DNA from: Treponema sp.
GTDB lineage: Bacteria; Spirochaetota; Spirochaetia; Treponematales; Breznakiellaceae
Reading direction: 5' to 3'
Assembly: GCA_009777535.1 (NCBI GenBank)
Contig: WRLP01000001.1
Location: 1-47,630, forward strand
Length of the DNA stretch: 47,630 bases
Shown here: positions 46,597 through 47,630 of the stretch, piece by piece
Position numbering within the stretch: position 1 is the stretch's first letter
Layout of the letters: every line of letters starts with the position of its first letter
Notes under the pieces: generated by a model
Told to the model about the DNA's origin: nothing
Seen by the model: only the letters and a program-made list of their open reading frames with translations
Database searches by the model: none
Program-made: the position numbers and the translations under genes

Positions 46597-47630
46597 ATGA
46601 ATCCTTTTCCCAAACCGGATAGGCTTCTCACGGCTTTTATGCTGCTGGTTTTCAGCGCCTGCGCCTGGCTGCACGCCGCCCCGCTGGAAGGGGGTTATGC
46701 CCTGGCGCCCGGGCCGTCGGCTTCGCCGGAAGAAAGGGCGCGCGCTTATCAGGACGCCCGTGTAAGGGTTCTTCTGGCTGCGGAAAAATACGAAAAAACG
46801 CCCTACCGCTATGGCGGGCTCGACCGGAATGGTTTGGATTGCTCAGGGTTCATTTATGTGAGTTTCAGGGACGCTCTGGGGGTTTTGCCGCCCAGAACTT
46901 CCGTCGGTCTTTATACATGGACTGATAGAATTAACGACAATAAAATTCAGCCGGGAGACCTTCTTTTTTTTAAAACTGATAATTCAGGCAGAATTTCACA
47001 TGCCGGCCTTTACATAGGCAATGGCCGCTTTATTCATTCCGCCTCGGCGGGCCCAAATACAGGGGTGATGTACTCCAGCTTAAGCGAGTCTTACTGGTCG
47101 CGTACCTACGCCGGCGCTGGCCGGGCTTTTCCCGAAGCCGACGCTGCTTTCCAGCCGGTACTGGCAAGCACAAATGTACCGGCTGCCCCCGCCGCAGCCA
47201 GCGCCAATGCGGCGCCCCCGGCTTCGGGCGGAAGCGTTGCAAGCGTACGGCCGGGCAGAGATATTCCGGCTAATGTAACCGCATCTTCGGAAAGCGGCGG
47301 GCGCCTGCTGCTTGGCCTGGCAATCGCGCCCACCTGGAAAGCCTTTATGAATGACGGGGATTTTTTCCGGGGATTTGCTTCTCAACTCCGCCTTGGGGCC
47401 GAGACCGGTACCTTCGGCCGGCGCATGATCTTTGGCTTTGAAATCAGACCCGAATACGACGCAGCCCTTGGGGTTTTCCGTCTGCCATTCACATTCTCGT
47501 GGGGACCAAGCGACAAGTTCATGATTTTTGCGGGCCCCGTACTCAGCTTCGGCGATGCGATACTAACCGTCGACGGTGAACAGCGCCGCTATTCCGGCGG
47601 AACAAGCTGGCTCGGCGCTATCGGCATTAC
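46597..47630 (+). CDS. NlpC/P60 cell-wall hydrolase with barrel-like C-terminal part (partial)
   Basis: The frame runs to the window end without a stop (at least 344 residues); the start could also be the ATG at 46591. A signal peptide (LLTAFMLLVFSACAWLHAAP) precedes an NlpC/P60 domain with catalytic Cys82 in RYGGLDRNGLDCSGFIYVSF, His135 in GRISHAGLYIG, and His147 in RFIHSAS, all fitting a cysteine-type peptidoglycan endopeptidase. A linker rich in Ala, Pro and Ser follows (about 190-235). The rest (RLLLGLAIAPTWKAF, ASQLRLGAETGTFGRRMIFGFEI, FRLPFTFSWGPSDKFMIFAGPVLSFGDA) alternates strands like an outer-membrane barrel. Such a fusion is unusual; the end lies outside the window. Confidence 0.8.
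   Translation, partial: MNPFPKPDRLLTAFMLLVFSACAWLHAAPLEGGYALAPGPSASPEERARAYQDARVRVLLAAEKYEKTPYRYGGLDRNGLDCSGFIYVSFRDALGVLPPRTSVGLYTWTDRINDNKIQPGDLLFFKTDNSGRISHAGLYIGNGRFIHSASAGPNTGVMYSSLSESYWSRTYAGAGRAFPEADAAFQPVLASTNVPAAPAAASANAAPPASGGSVASVRPGRDIPANVTASSESGGRLLLGLAIAPTWKAFMNDGDFFRGFASQLRLGAETGTFGRRMIFGFEIRPEYDAALGVFRLPFTFSWGPSDKFMIFAGPVLSFGDAILTVDGEQRRYSGGTSWLGAIGI

Noticed and set aside
1-47630. tRNA, rRNA or insertion-sequence genes
   Set aside because: No TTCGA arm context, rRNA sequence or transposase motif was recognised on either strand.

Overview
The window looks like a chromosome segment of a spirochaete close to Treponema, probably of the host-gut or anaerobic sediment type. This is an inference from gene content. 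The pointers are an archaeal-type PheS, an EF-G of the mitochondrial EF-G1-like kind known from spirochaetes, a DUF4954 beta-helix protein, several short treponeme-style lipoproteins, and an lptC-lptA-lptB group beside pyrG. The genes are mostly housekeeping, with accessory islands of toxin-antitoxin pairs, DUF4143 ATPases and a metal-related operon.

Layout. 1-9.3 kb: the end of pyrG, lptC/lptA/lptB, an alpha-glucan phosphorylase, a YhhQ-type transporter, a small outer-membrane-like protein, DUF4143 ATPase no. 1 and a 5'-nucleotidase-family lipoprotein, closed by a hairpin terminator. 9.3-13.2 kb: parA-parB on the minus strand, then a plus-strand trio (CBS-histidine-kinase-like ATPase, DRTGG protein, PHP protein) of the kind seen beside clostridial hydrogenase genes. 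13.1-17.8 kb, minus strand: rny, a RibF-like FAD synthetase without a kinase domain, proC, trpS and a hicB-hicA pair. 17.9-21.6 kb: the most notable part, an operon reading arsR - hgcA - hgcB - acr3 - small Cys-rich protein, followed by an AT-rich SDR gene. hgcA and hgcB are the mercury-methylation pair. The otherwise near-invariant HgcA motif NVWCAAGK reads NVWCAAGE here.

21.7-32.0 kb: a YoeB-type toxin-antitoxin pair, a flavin reductase, DUF4143 ATPase no. 2 behind three 33-bp-phased repeats, a phosphodiesterase, a Na/Pi cotransporter, a Crp-type pair, an amidohydrolase, a PHP phosphoesterase and comM. 32.1-32.8 kb is a block of related inverted and direct repeats around a small gene, next to a 120-bp hairpin. 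32.8-37.8 kb, minus strand: a CBS/DRTGG pyrophosphatase, then a five-gene operon that starts with mazE-mazF and continues with an SDR, an ERG4/ERG24-type sterol-reductase homologue and an AEC transporter. 37.9-47.6 kb, plus strand: pheS, DUF4954, fusA, a RecA-like ATPase, two lipoproteins and a truncated NlpC/P60 protein with a barrel-like C-terminal part.

A pattern runs through the window. At least nine genes (glgP, both DUF4143 ATPases, parA, trpS, the phosphodiesterase, the Na/Pi transporter, mazE and the NlpC gene) have a -10-like hexamer that ends 5-8 bp, most often exactly 6 bp, before the start codon and lack a Shine-Dalgarno sequence. This suggests leaderless mRNAs. Other genes (fusA, hgcA, parB, the lipoproteins) have normal ribosome binding sites, so the two modes appear to coexist. 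No tRNA, rRNA, CRISPR array, insertion sequence or known riboswitch was recognised.
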